A stretch of 34,691 nucleotides of DNA from Acidobacteriota bacterium (lineage in GTDB: Bacteria; Acidobacteriota; Terriglobia; Acidiferrales; UBA7541), in the NCBI GenBank assembly GCA_027307115.1, contig DAHUXN010000067.1, positions 1-34,691 on the forward strand, in the 5' to 3' direction. The translations under genes were made by a program, and so were the position numbers. The first letter of the stretch is position 1; every line of letters begins with the position of its first letter. The notes below the pieces were generated by a model. That model ran no database searches. It had not been told where the DNA came from and saw only the letters and a list, made by a program, of their open reading frames with translations. Shown here piece after piece: positions 25,996 through 33,847 of this stretch.

Positions 25996-26077
25996 TAAAT
26001 TATGATTATAGCAAAGAGACGCGCCTGGCCGAGAGCGCGGCATGGGCAACGCGAAGGATACGGATTACACTGAGCGA

Positions 26078-26542
26078 ATGCCGAAGGCCAGCGCGGGGTT
26101 GGTGATGTATCGCATGCGTGGCGGAGAGATTGAGGTGTTGCTGGTGCATCCGGGCGGGCCATTCTGGGCGAAGAAGGATGCGGGCGCGTGGTTTATTCCC
26201 AAGGGCGAAGCGAAGGCGGATGAGGATTTATTTACGGCGGCGAAAAGGGAGTTCGCGGAAGAGACGGGACTGAAAGCGGAGGGCAGATTCCTGGAGCTGG
26301 GCAGCGTGAAGCACAAAAGCGGGAAGACGATTACGGCATGGGCGTTTGAGGACGATTGCGAGCCCGGGTCAATCAAGAGCAACACGTTCACGATGGAATG
26401 GCCGCCGCGATCGGGGAAGCAGCAGGAGTTTCCGGAAGTGGACCGCGCGGCGTTTTATACGATTAGCGCGGCGCGAGAGAAAATGCATCCGGCGGAACTT
26501 GAGTTTCTCGGCCGACTGACGATGCTCTTACGCAGTGATTAG
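26078..26542 (+). CDS. Nudix hydrolase
   Basis: A 154-aa protein from the ATG at 26078 (MPKASAGLVMYR); an in-frame ATG at 26042 adds 12 residues, and neither start has a strong ribosome site. The Nudix box is complete: Gly43-x5-Glu49-x7-REFAEETGL (57-65), the Mg2+ site of enzymes that cleave nucleoside diphosphates linked to another group. LLVHPGGPFWAKKDAGAWFIPKGE resembles a family of putative NUDIX/ADP-ribose-type or nucleotide-cleaning hydrolases; the substrate cannot be read from sequence. It is divergent from polA across palindromic copy 4. Confidence 0.92.
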   Translation: MPKASAGLVMYRMRGGEIEVLLVHPGGPFWAKKDAGAWFIPKGEAKADEDLFTAAKREFAEETGLKAEGRFLELGSVKHKSGKTITAWAFEDDCEPGSIKSNTFTMEWPPRSGKQQEFPEVDRAAFYTISAAREKMHPAELEFLGRLTMLLRSD

Positions 26543-26634
26543 CATCTAGTCTTTTACGCAGTTGAAGGCTAAGACATGGATTTCGTCACGTTGAACCGCT
26601 TGACCGTAATTGGCAAGCGCAGGTCCGCGCTGCG

Positions 26635-27378
26635 ATGACCGACCGCACAGAAATCGAGCGGCTGGATTTGGTCGCCAGGGCTGAAGCGACGAAGATTATT
26701 CTTTCCCGGGTCAGAGTGCCCTTGACCTTTCTCAGCGCTTTCGGGATTCTACTGGCCGTTGTTTCCGAGGCTTCTTTCTATGAGACATCGGTTGTTTCAA
26801 TACTGGCGATTCTCGCCGTCGTAACAACGATCATGCTCTGGATGCGTTCGCGCTACGCACCCGGTGCATTAGCGGTTCTGTTTTTTGTGACTGTGATTGC
26901 GGGAAGCTTTATAACTGACGATCCGGACGCCCACACTCTTTTGGGATCGACGTCGAGATACGTAGGTTTTGCTCTTCTCCTCTTTGTGGGATGTCGGTGG
27001 GCGACAAACGCAATGCCATTCATTGCCGCGCATTCTAAAGGATTGGAAAACGAGCGTTATCAAGTGGAAGATTGGATAAAGATACTGACATCTCCGGGCA
27101 GGACGGATCCGGTAGCGGAGTTTTTCACGAAGAGTTTTTGGACGGGATATTGGACGTATCGCATTTTGGATGCGGGATCCTGCTGGGTGATCGCACAATT
27201 TAAGACCCGGAACACTGGTCGTTTACTAGGGTGTAGAGTAAGAGAGCGTGGGGCAGTAAACGTTGCAGAATCGGTTGACCAGGAGCTTAGTATCATAATG
27301 GGTAACACCTCTGTTTCACCCGTCGAGGCATCACCTGAAATGCGCGAACTCCTTTTGAAGTGGTATCGCTCGGCGTGA
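26635..27378 (+). CDS. Membrane protein of unknown function
   Basis: A 247-aa protein I do not recognise. Residues 1-24 are charged and cytoplasm-like, followed by about four hydrophobic segments (roughly 29-48, 51-70, 76-92 and 107-122). The C-terminal half is soluble (KGLENERYQVEDWIKILTSP, then aromatic FFTKSFWTGYWTYRILD). No motif for an enzyme was seen. Base composition is less GC-rich than the flanking genes, and no ribosome site precedes the ATG. It follows the Nudix gene by 92 bases on the same strand; a link in function is not evident. It may be a recent acquisition. Confidence 0.6.
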   Translation: MTDRTEIERLDLVARAEATKIILSRVRVPLTFLSAFGILLAVVSEASFYETSVVSILAILAVVTTIMLWMRSRYAPGALAVLFFVTVIAGSFITDDPDAHTLLGSTSRYVGFALLLFVGCRWATNAMPFIAAHSKGLENERYQVEDWIKILTSPGRTDPVAEFFTKSFWTGYWTYRILDAGSCWVIAQFKTRNTGRLLGCRVRERGAVNVAESVDQELSIIMGNTSVSPVEASPEMRELLLKWYRSA

Positions 27379-27511
27379 GAAGGCTAATATGCCCAGGTTA
27401 ATCTTCTAGCACGGCTACCCTCTGACACAAAACGAAGGCTCTTGGCTCCATTCGCGATAAACTTCACCAGTTAAAAATTACCAGTATTGGTCCGCAGTCA
27501 GGAACGGTTGG

Positions 27512-27540
27512 TGTAACTTAGTGGCGTGGCGGTGCGTAGA
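27512..27540 (+). promoter_or_regulatory. Possible ECF-type promoter of the sigma factor gene
   Basis: TGTAAC (27512-27517), a 17-base spacer and CGTAGA (27535-27540) resemble an ECF promoter (AAC core at -35, CGT at -10). It would allow autoregulation by the downstream sigma factor. The -10 lies only five bases before the ATG, implying a leaderless mRNA or use of the second ATG at 27558. Confidence 0.3.
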
Positions 27541-27545
27541 CATAT

Positions 27546-28157
27546 ATGCAGCCCGAGATGGAACCCGGAGGACAAGACGCAGGGCTGGAGCGGGCGATAG
27601 CGCAGGCGCGGGACGGAGACTCCGAGGCCTGGGCGCAGCTTTACCGGCAATTTGCGCCCGCGATTTTCCGGTTCTGCCGGCGGGCCATGCCCACCCGAGA
27701 GGACGCCGAGGACGCCACGTCGGAGGTCTTTGCGAAATTGCGCGGGAAGCTGGAACAATACGATGGTTCGCGGCCATTCAACGCGTGGCTCTACCGCGTG
27801 ACGGCGAATCACTGCTGGGATTTATTGCGGCGGCGGCGCGTGCGACAGGACCTGGAAACGGGCGACGTCGAGAGCATGCCGCTGGAGCATCCGGACCCGG
27901 GGCAGCTGGAGCGATTGCTCGAACAGCATTCGCGTGAGCAGGTGCGGAAGGCGCTCGAACAGTTGCCGAGCCGGACGCGAATGGCGCTGACGTTGCGGTA
28001 CTACTCGGATATGAGTTACGACGAAATTGCGGAGACGCTGGGCGTGCGGCGGCCGTTTGTGGGCGTGCTGTTGCTGCGCGCGCGGCACCAATTGCGGCGG
28101 ACGCTCGAACAGATGGCGCCAGGGCTACGCGCTTCCGCGCCGGGGAGCAGGCGATGA
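27546..28157 (+). CDS. ECF-type RNA polymerase sigma factor
   Basis: A 203-aa sigma-70 family factor of the extracytoplasmic type. Region 2 lies at about 28-95 (AWAQLYRQFAPAIFRFCRR, DAEDATSEVFAKL, PFNAWLYRVTANHCWDLLRRRR). Region 4 lies at about 133-190 (ALEQLPSRTRMALTLRYYSDMSYDEIAETLGVRRPFVGVLLLRAR). Region 3 is absent, as in ECF factors. It should direct polymerase to a small stress or envelope regulon. The stop overlaps the start of the next gene by ATGA, so sigma and its presumed anti-sigma are translationally coupled. The ATG at 27546 is first; the one at 27558 is also possible. Confidence 0.93.
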   Translation: MQPEMEPGGQDAGLERAIAQARDGDSEAWAQLYRQFAPAIFRFCRRAMPTREDAEDATSEVFAKLRGKLEQYDGSRPFNAWLYRVTANHCWDLLRRRRVRQDLETGDVESMPLEHPDPGQLERLLEQHSREQVRKALEQLPSRTRMALTLRYYSDMSYDEIAETLGVRRPFVGVLLLRARHQLRRTLEQMAPGLRASAPGSRR

Positions 28158-29785
28158 AACACTTCGACGAAATGGCGGCGCTTCTGTATTTGGATGGGCA
28201 GCTCGAACGCGCGCAAGCGGCCGAAGTGCTGGCGCACACGAGCGAGTGCGCGGAGTGCCGGGCCGTGCTGGCGTCGCTGGAACACGAAACACGCTGGCTC
28301 GAAGGAAGCTTGCAGGAAAAAGACGCGGTTCCGGCGCGATTTGCGGCGCCAGCGACGCAGTCGGGCATGTCCTGGGGATGGATGACGGCGATGGCCATGG
28401 GCGCGGCGGGAATTTATACGGTGTGGAATGGAATCGTGGAACCGTTTCAGCAGCAGCTCAATCAGGCGGGGTTCAGCGGAGGAAATTTGATGACGATGCT
28501 CTTTTTTAGCGGCGCATTCTGGAAAGGATGGTCGAGCGTGCTGAGTTTTGTGGAATTTTTCACCGTGGCGGCATTTTCGATGCTGGCGCTGGCGTTGCTG
28601 AAGCGATTCTGGCGAGGCGGAGTCGCGGTGGGCGTGGTACTTGGGAACATCGCGCTTGTGATACTGCTGATTCCGTTTTTGCTTCTGGCCGCGCCGGCGG
28701 CGCATGCAGGAGACATCGAGCACGGAAATCCGAGCTACACGCTGGCGACGGGACAAACGCTGAACACGGATTTGTTCGTGGCCGGGGATTACATTCGCAT
28801 CGACGGGACAGTGAACGGGGATGTGTTCATCTGGGGCCGGGAGGCCGAAGTGAACGGCCACGTCACAGGCGATGTGTTCACTTTTTGCCAGACCACACGG
28901 ATCAATGGACAGGTGGACGGGAACGTGCGGAACTGGAGCCAGATGATCATGATCAACGGGAAAGTGACGAAAAACGTGCTGGCGGCAGGCGAAGAGATTG
29001 AATTGAACCCGAAAGGGCAGGTGGATGGTAGTTTCACTTTCCAAGGCGCAGAGGGACGAGTGGATGGCAGAATCGGCCGGGACCTGATGGGGAGAGCAGC
29101 TGAGTTGGAAGTCAACGGTTCGGTGGGCGGGAATACGAAACTCCGCAGTTCGCATCTGCATATAGGCTCCCAAGCGGAAATGGCAGGATCTACGACCTAC
29201 GCGGGCTTCCACAAACCAATCGTGGATGCCGGGGCGAAGCTGGCGAGCCCGTTGGTGTTCACGCTGGTGAAAACAGGACCTGACTATTCTTCCGGGCGTT
29301 ATTGGTGGCATCGCGCGTTGCTGTGGGGGGCTGCATTTGTTTTCGGCCTCGCGCTGATTTTGCTTTTGCCTGGGTTTTTCGCCGACGGAATGCAGGCAAG
29401 CCGGAGATTTTTGCCGGCATTGGGGTTGGGAGTGGTGGCTATGATCGCGACGCCGATTGTCGCGATTATCGTGTGCATCACAATGGTGGGACTGGGCGTG
29501 GGAATCGCGACAATTCTGATTTATGCAATTGCGCTATATGCGTCGCAGGCTTTCGTGAGCACGTGGATTGGCGACGCTTTGCTGGGAAAGGGCGAAGGCA
29601 CGGGAGCGTTGCTAGGACGGCTGGCTCTTGGGTTGGTGATTTTGCACGGCCTTGAACTGTTGCCGTATCATGCGGGCACAATCGTGAAGCTGGTCGCGCT
29701 CTGGTGGGGAATGGGCGCGATTGCCATTGCGATATACCGGCATCTCCGGCGCACGTCAGCGACAGCCGCACCGGTGGCAGTCTAG
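28154..29785 (+). CDS. Anti-sigma factor fused to a bactofilin-like domain and membrane helices
   Basis: A 543-aa protein. The N-terminus holds a zinc-binding anti-sigma motif, His28-x3-Cys32-x2-Cys35 (HTSECAEC), as in zf-HC2/ZAS proteins that bind ECF factors. Hydrophobic segments follow at about 74-90, 112-152 and 155-185, the last ending LLAAPAAHA. Residues about 190-360 are repeated short strands (NTDLFVAGDYIRIDGTVNGD, VNGHVTGDVFTF, INGQVDGNVRNW, INGKVTKNVLAA) like the beta-helix of bactofilins ('polymer-forming'). Four or more membrane helices complete the protein. A cytoplasmic sigma-binding head and an exported self-assembling rod would let the envelope state control the sigma factor; topology is inferred. 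It is followed by a strong terminator. Confidence 0.82.
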   Translation: MKHFDEMAALLYLDGQLERAQAAEVLAHTSECAECRAVLASLEHETRWLEGSLQEKDAVPARFAAPATQSGMSWGWMTAMAMGAAGIYTVWNGIVEPFQQQLNQAGFSGGNLMTMLFFSGAFWKGWSSVLSFVEFFTVAAFSMLALALLKRFWRGGVAVGVVLGNIALVILLIPFLLLAAPAAHAGDIEHGNPSYTLATGQTLNTDLFVAGDYIRIDGTVNGDVFIWGREAEVNGHVTGDVFTFCQTTRINGQVDGNVRNWSQMIMINGKVTKNVLAAGEEIELNPKGQVDGSFTFQGAEGRVDGRIGRDLMGRAAELEVNGSVGGNTKLRSSHLHIGSQAEMAGSTTYAGFHKPIVDAGAKLASPLVFTLVKTGPDYSSGRYWWHRALLWGAAFVFGLALILLLPGFFADGMQASRRFLPALGLGVVAMIATPIVAIIVCITMVGLGVGIATILIYAIALYASQAFVSTWIGDALLGKGEGTGALLGRLALGLVILHGLELLPYHAGTIVKLVALWWGMGAIAIAIYRHLRRTSATAAPVAV

Positions 29786-29815
29786 ATATTCTTGGGATTT
29801 TGAGAGCGAAATTAG

Positions 29816-29848
29816 AAAGGCCGGGAAGGGAAATCCCGGCCTTTTTTT
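29816..29848 (+). terminator. Intrinsic terminator of the sigma/anti-sigma operon
   Basis: AAAGGCCGGGA (29816-29826) pairs with TCCCGGCCTTT (29834-29844) across AGGGAAA, and a run of seven Ts follows on the plus strand. It begins 31 bases after the anti-sigma stop. The A-rich left flank may let it also serve the convergent lipoprotein gene. Confidence 0.88.
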
Positions 29849-29867
29849 ATTTGCTGACGAAGGTGTG

Positions 29868-31367
29868 CTACGTGCCCGGGACTTCACCGCGGACAGTGGT
29901 GGCGACAATTGTGGGAGAGCCGACGGTGCCAGTGGTGTTGAAGAGGAATCCACCGGCGGTCACTTTCTGGGCGACCGTAACGCCGCTGAGACTGAGCGGA
30001 GTGAGGTTCTCGAAAATTGTCCCGCCGCTCTGGCCTGCCCCGGTGATATCCACCTGAAGTTGAGTGGCAGGACCCACTAACGCCTGAGTAAAGAGCGGGG
30101 GCAAAGGATTGAAAACGAAAAATGGGAATGGCTGAGCCTGCGGACTGATGGAGCTGACGTTGGCTTCGAGCTGCGTTTGCTCCAGAGCGAGGCGGTCGGC
30201 GGTGAATGCGCCATTCGAAATGCTGATGCCCGAAGCTACGCGAGCTTCCACTTCCTGGCCGACAATCACGTCGGAGGGGGAGGCGAAACTGGCTCCTATC
30301 GGCAAAACGAACGAGCCGTTGTTGATTACAAATGAAGCGGCGCCGCCGATGTTGACGGTGACTGGAGTTCCGGGAGGAAGGCTGGCAACCGGCGGAATGG
30401 TGTTATGAACAATCATTTGGAAACTGGTGGGCGGAGAGTTGTTCTCGGTGACGATGGTGCCGCTGACCTGCTGGGTGCCGGAGGCGTCGTCGAAGTCAAC
30501 TTCGGTGGCGCTGAGCGAGCCGTCGCTGAAGATGTCGACGTTCGCGTCAACGATCTGGCCTGCGGCGAGGCAAGTGAAATCATTATTCGTGCAATTGGCG
30601 CGCGCAAATTCAAATGCCGCCGCGTTGGCCTTGATGGTGAGCGTCTTTCCCGCCGGCGTGGTGATCGTGAATTGATTGGCAGGACTCGTTGAGACGGAGG
30701 CGACCTGGCCCGTGACGTTGAAATTGCCGATCGCAGTAGTCCCCGCTGTTCCGGTGAATTGAGTGACTGTGACTGCTCCAGATCCTCCAGAAGCGCTCGG
30801 GCCGAAATTGAGCGAGAAGTTGGGTTGGATGATGTTGTTCAAGTTGACGTCCACTTCGAGCAGGGTCTGATTGGTCGCGCCGACGACGAGCGAGGGAAAA
30901 GAAGGACTGGACAATGTCAGCGTCAGGGGCGAAGCTGCCGGGGAAGTCACGACGCAAGAAGCTCCCGCAGCGCACGTCTGACCCCCGGCGGTGACCGACA
31001 CGCCAGAATCATTCAAGAATGTGTACTGCGGGCTAGCGTAGGTGATCGTCAGGCTCGTGTAGGTTCCGACTGGGACGTTGGTGGTCGAGAGGAAAGCGGA
31101 GTTGGTCTGGAGCTGTGTGAGCTCAATCGTTTGCGGGGACGCCAGCAGCGACACATTGCCGGGTTGCAGCACGGCGCCTGAGACTGTGACTTCGAAGGAG
31201 GTAACGGTAATGCCGGCCGCCGGCGTGTCGTGGAACGTCAGAAGCATCGGGGCCGTCTTGGCGCCCCCGCCTCCGCCGAAGTTAAAGTTCGCATGGCTGC
31301 AACCTGCCGCCCAAACTAGAATGCATAGCGACAACGGGAGAATTCCCAAGCGTCGTGGTTTCTGCAT
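29868..31367 (-). CDS. DUF4382/DUF5666-type lipoprotein
   Basis: A 499-aa exported protein. The signal peptide ends WAAGC, a lipobox with Cys23 as the lipidated residue, followed by a Gly-rich linker. Residues about 38-200 resemble DUF4382 (PMLLTFHDTPAAGITVTSFEVTV, VPVGTYTSLTITYASP). The rest is composed of small beta modules like DUF5666 (NFNVTGQVASVS...NQFTITTPAGKTLTI; SATEVDFDDASGTQQVSGTIV; LPPGTPVTVNI). The protein is rich in Thr, Ser, Val and Gly with few charges, typical of surface-exposed adhesin-like lipoproteins. Function is unknown. A hairpin (31387-31411) sits in its 5' leader about 20 bases before the ATG. Confidence 0.8.
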   Translation of the reverse strand: MQKPRRLGILPLSLCILVWAAGCSHANFNFGGGGGAKTAPMLLTFHDTPAAGITVTSFEVTVSGAVLQPGNVSLLASPQTIELTQLQTNSAFLSTTNVPVGTYTSLTITYASPQYTFLNDSGVSVTAGGQTCAAGASCVVTSPAASPLTLTLSSPSFPSLVVGATNQTLLEVDVNLNNIIQPNFSLNFGPSASGGSGAVTVTQFTGTAGTTAIGNFNVTGQVASVSTSPANQFTITTPAGKTLTIKANAAAFEFARANCTNNDFTCLAAGQIVDANVDIFSDGSLSATEVDFDDASGTQQVSGTIVTENNSPPTSFQMIVHNTIPPVASLPPGTPVTVNIGGAASFVINNGSFVLPIGASFASPSDVIVGQEVEARVASGISISNGAFTADRLALEQTQLEANVSSISPQAQPFPFFVFNPLPPLFTQALVGPATQLQVDITGAGQSGGTIFENLTPLSLSGVTVAQKVTAGGFLFNTTGTVGSPTIVATTVRGEVPGT

Positions 31368-31386
31368 GGATTATCCCATCCCTTTT

Positions 31387-31411
31387 CCTGCTCGCAAGAG
31401 AGGCAAGCAGG
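31387..31411 (-). promoter_or_regulatory. Hairpin in the leader of the lipoprotein gene
   Basis: CCTGCTCGC and GCAAGCAGG pair with one mismatch around AAGAGAG. It ends about 20 bases before the ATG at 31367, near the ribosome site, so it could affect translation or mRNA stability. No known riboswitch was recognised. Confidence 0.3.
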
Positions 31412-31516
31412 GGTGATAGTTTCGATTGTGGCGGGATACGGTGCTTTTCCGCAGTAACGAAGTGCGCGAGCGATAGATAAAGAGTCAACAAACGCGTTTT
31501 GAGGGCCACGCAACAG

Positions 31517-31550
31517 AAAAGGCCGTGCAAAGCGGCGGCTTCGCACGGCC
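31517..31550 (-). terminator. Intrinsic terminator after the Gly/Ala-rich protein gene
   Basis: On the minus strand GGCCGTGC-GAAGC and GCTTT-GCACGGCC form a long stem interrupted by one mismatch with a four-base loop (31521-31550), followed by TTTTCTG. It begins 15 bases after the stop codon of the gene at 31566. Confidence 0.8.
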
Positions 31551-31565
31551 CGAGAAAATGCGCAG

Positions 31566-32483
31566 TCAGTTACCGTTCACTCGCAGGAGCATCTGCGTGC
31601 CGCTGGACAGATGCACGTTGCGCCTCGCGGAGGTAACAACCGAGCCTTGCGTGGAATTAGCGGCTGCGGACGTGAGGTTCATGTCATTCATGCCAATGAC
31701 GCCGCTGCTGGCCGAAGTCAACTGACCAGCCGCGTTCAAGCCGCGGAGATTGCCTCCCGCCGAGGCAGCAGTGGCTGAAGTTGCGCCAACTGCGCCATTA
31801 GCCGTCTGAGGTAAACCGCCGGCCATACCGCGCGTCGCGCCTGCGGCTGATCCCACCGCGGATCCGGCGCCACCCACCACGCCGCCGCCCATCGCGCCAC
31901 CGCCCATGGAGCCACCGCCGGGGCCCATCGGAGCGCTGGAAGGTTCCATCATGTCGTTGTCAAGCGAAGCGGCTGACGTGGACTGTGCAGCGGCGAGCGC
32001 TTGAATCGCGGCGTGGAACGGCACTTCCTGGCCTTTCTTCATCACGGCTTCGTCGAAGACGATACCGACTGAAGACTCGGCGTTTGCCTTCGTTCTGGCT
32101 TGCGCTTCGGTCACATGGCCGATCAGTTGCGTTCCCTTCCGCAGGACCACGTGGCCGTCCTGTTTGACGTCCTGCGTGGTTTTCGCAACAACGCGCTGTC
32201 CCGGATGGCATTTGCGCGCGTCAAGCGTGGTTTGCAGTTCGGTATTGATGGTCGTTCCGGAAGAGAGGCCCGCTGAGGTTCCTCCGGCATTTGCCGACGC
32301 GTTGGCCGAGCCGGACGCTGATGCCTGCGCGCCGCTCTGCTTATCATTTGATTGAGCGGCCTTCGTCTGTTGTGATTGCGCCTGCTGGCGATCATTTGAG
32401 CGATACTGCTGGTTGGCGGACTGTGCTCCGGCAGTCAACGCCATCGTCGCCACAAGCAGAAATGAGAAACCGAGTTTACCCAT
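31566..32483 (-). CDS. Exported Gly/Ala/Ser-rich protein of unknown function
   Basis: The ATG at 32483 follows AGGAGG by seven bases; a longer frame to 32531 is not needed. The 305-aa product has a signal peptide (MGKLGFSFLLVATMALTAGAQ). Residues about 25-75 are low-complexity Gln/Ser/Ala. A conserved-looking middle (about 78-155: TTINTELQTTLDARKCHPGQ, VVAKTTQDVKQDGHVVLRKG, QLIGHVTEAQAR) resembles a beta-domain seen in acidobacterial secreted proteins that ends 'KGTxLxGHV'. A Gly-rich stretch (about 185-225, MGPGGGSMGGGAMGGG) and a C-terminal strand pair (NVHLSSGTQMLLRVNGN) follow. I do not recognise a function; an envelope or extracellular matrix role is a guess. Confidence 0.7.
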   Translation of the reverse strand: MGKLGFSFLLVATMALTAGAQSANQQYRSNDRQQAQSQQTKAAQSNDKQSGAQASASGSANASANAGGTSAGLSSGTTINTELQTTLDARKCHPGQRVVAKTTQDVKQDGHVVLRKGTQLIGHVTEAQARTKANAESSVGIVFDEAVMKKGQEVPFHAAIQALAAAQSTSAASLDNDMMEPSSAPMGPGGGSMGGGAMGGGVVGGAGSAVGSAAGATRGMAGGLPQTANGAVGATSATAASAGGNLRGLNAAGQLTSASSGVIGMNDMNLTSAAANSTQGSVVTSARRNVHLSSGTQMLLRVNGN

Positions 32484-32683
32484 ATGAATTCCTCCTGGCT
32501 GAATCCCCCTAGGGCAATGCGGCGGAGACACACACTATGCCCTGGAGTCTGGAAGACATGAGGCAATCCGATTTCCTAAGATGAAACCGGCCTATTTACA
32601 GCAATTTGCGGGTTTTGCCAAGCAGTTGAGAAGGCAAACTGCCGAGTGAAAATGTAACAGATGCGGAAGAATGTACATGCCAG

Positions 32684-33550
32684 TTATCGCAGGTCCGTTA
32701 ACACCCTTTCCGCCTGTGCGTTGGACTGAACTGCCGAAACCGTCTCTGCAGATTCAAAAGCCAAACTGTTGACGATTGTCTCCGGAAACCCGAGCACGTA
32801 TGTCATGGGCGCGAGCAAGCCCATTCGCTCACCAATTTCCCATTTGTAATTATTTGGTTTCAAGGTGCGAATCAATTCCGAGAGTTCCGCGAGAGAATAC
32901 GCGCGCAGGCACGAAAGAATTCCGTCAAACCAAAGGACAAAAGGAATCACGGGGAGGAGGTACGTCCAGATTATGCGTGACAGCCGAAAGGGACGAATGA
33001 ACGGCCCCATCAGCAGAGCCGACAAGGGCATGAGGACGGCCATTACAATGCTCAACGTCCTCCGTCTGGGCGCCTCGAAGATGGCGATGCCCTGGTGCGT
33101 GTCCACGGCATTTTGAATGATTGCCGCAGCTTCGTCCGGAGAAAAATGATGAAAGGAAGTGAACAGTGTGCGGAATCCGCGAAGGTGCGCCGGAATGTTC
33201 GCCGCGTCGACGGGCTCCGCGCAATAACCAATTCTTCCGCCGGACGCTTCATGAAGCCGCTCGAACGACGCTATATTTGGATACTTGTCCGTGAGGCAAA
33301 CTTGCAGCTTGGGTGTTTCGTCGTTTTCAACAAGGCGATATAGCCACGACCATGGGCCGCCTGCCCCCGAGCAGAGGTCGACCAGACGATCGGTTCCGGC
33401 GGCTTTGAGGGCGTTACGAAGGCACCGGGCGGCAGGCTGATAGACCCTTCCGAAATTCAAAGTGAACTGCAGTACGTCGGTGACATCATCCCGAAGAAAC
33501 TTGGGGAACCACGGCTGCTCATGAATTTCGGAAAGGCTGATGCGCCTCAA
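32684..33550 (-). CDS. Class I methyltransferase-like protein with membrane segment
   Basis: A 288-aa protein starting with TTG at 33550, six bases after GGAG. Residues 53-70 (DRLVDLCSGAGGPWSWLYRL) look like motif I of the SAM-binding Rossmann fold, with a following acidic strand end (VCLTDKYPN) and FTSFHHFSPDEAAAIIQNAV as the later strand/helix. From about 165 a hydrophobic pair of segments (LSIVMAVLMPLSALLMGPFI, IIWTYLLPVIPFVLWFDGIL) suggests membrane attachment. The substrate is unknown. The small SFPASDPP gene lies 27 bases upstream on the same strand, so they probably share a transcript. Confidence 0.65.
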   Translation of the reverse strand: MRRISLSEIHEQPWFPKFLRDDVTDVLQFTLNFGRVYQPAARCLRNALKAAGTDRLVDLCSGAGGPWSWLYRLVENDETPKLQVCLTDKYPNIASFERLHEASGGRIGYCAEPVDAANIPAHLRGFRTLFTSFHHFSPDEAAAIIQNAVDTHQGIAIFEAPRRRTLSIVMAVLMPLSALLMGPFIRPFRLSRIIWTYLLPVIPFVLWFDGILSCLRAYSLAELSELIRTLKPNNYKWEIGERMGLLAPMTYVLGFPETIVNSLAFESAETVSAVQSNAQAERVLTDLR

Positions 33551-33577
33551 GAACGGCTCCAGAATGCTACGCGGCGT

Positions 33578-33757
33578 TCATTTCTTCGTGCCTTTTCGGT
33601 TTACGGTCCATGCCGGTGGATCGCTTGCGGGAAACGATTCGCGCGAAGCTTCATCGACGTTATCGGTCTCGCCGTTTTCCGTCTCGTCAGGTTGCAAGTA
33701 ACGCGAGGGATTTACTTTTTCGGGCAGTTCGATCTTGTTGTCTGTTCCGTTGCTCAT
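33578..33757 (-). CDS. Small conserved SFPASDPP-motif protein
   Basis: A 59-aa hydrophilic, acidic protein from the ATG at 33757, with an AGAGG site nine bases upstream; an ATG at 33766 adds three residues but sits directly on that site. The C-terminal ESFPASDPPAWT is a motif I recall from many small uncharacterised bacterial proteins. No enzyme or binding site is visible and much of it may be unstructured. It lies 27 bases before the methyltransferase-like gene on the same strand. Confidence 0.65.
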   Translation of the reverse strand: MSNGTDNKIELPEKVNPSRYLQPDETENGETDNVDEASRESFPASDPPAWTVNRKGTKK

Positions 33758-33847
33758 GGCAAACATCCTCTGACCCTCTGAATACGAGCTGTGCTTACGC
33801 TGATGCTTGCGATCGGTTCGTCAAAGAAAATGAATTTCAGTTGCGCG

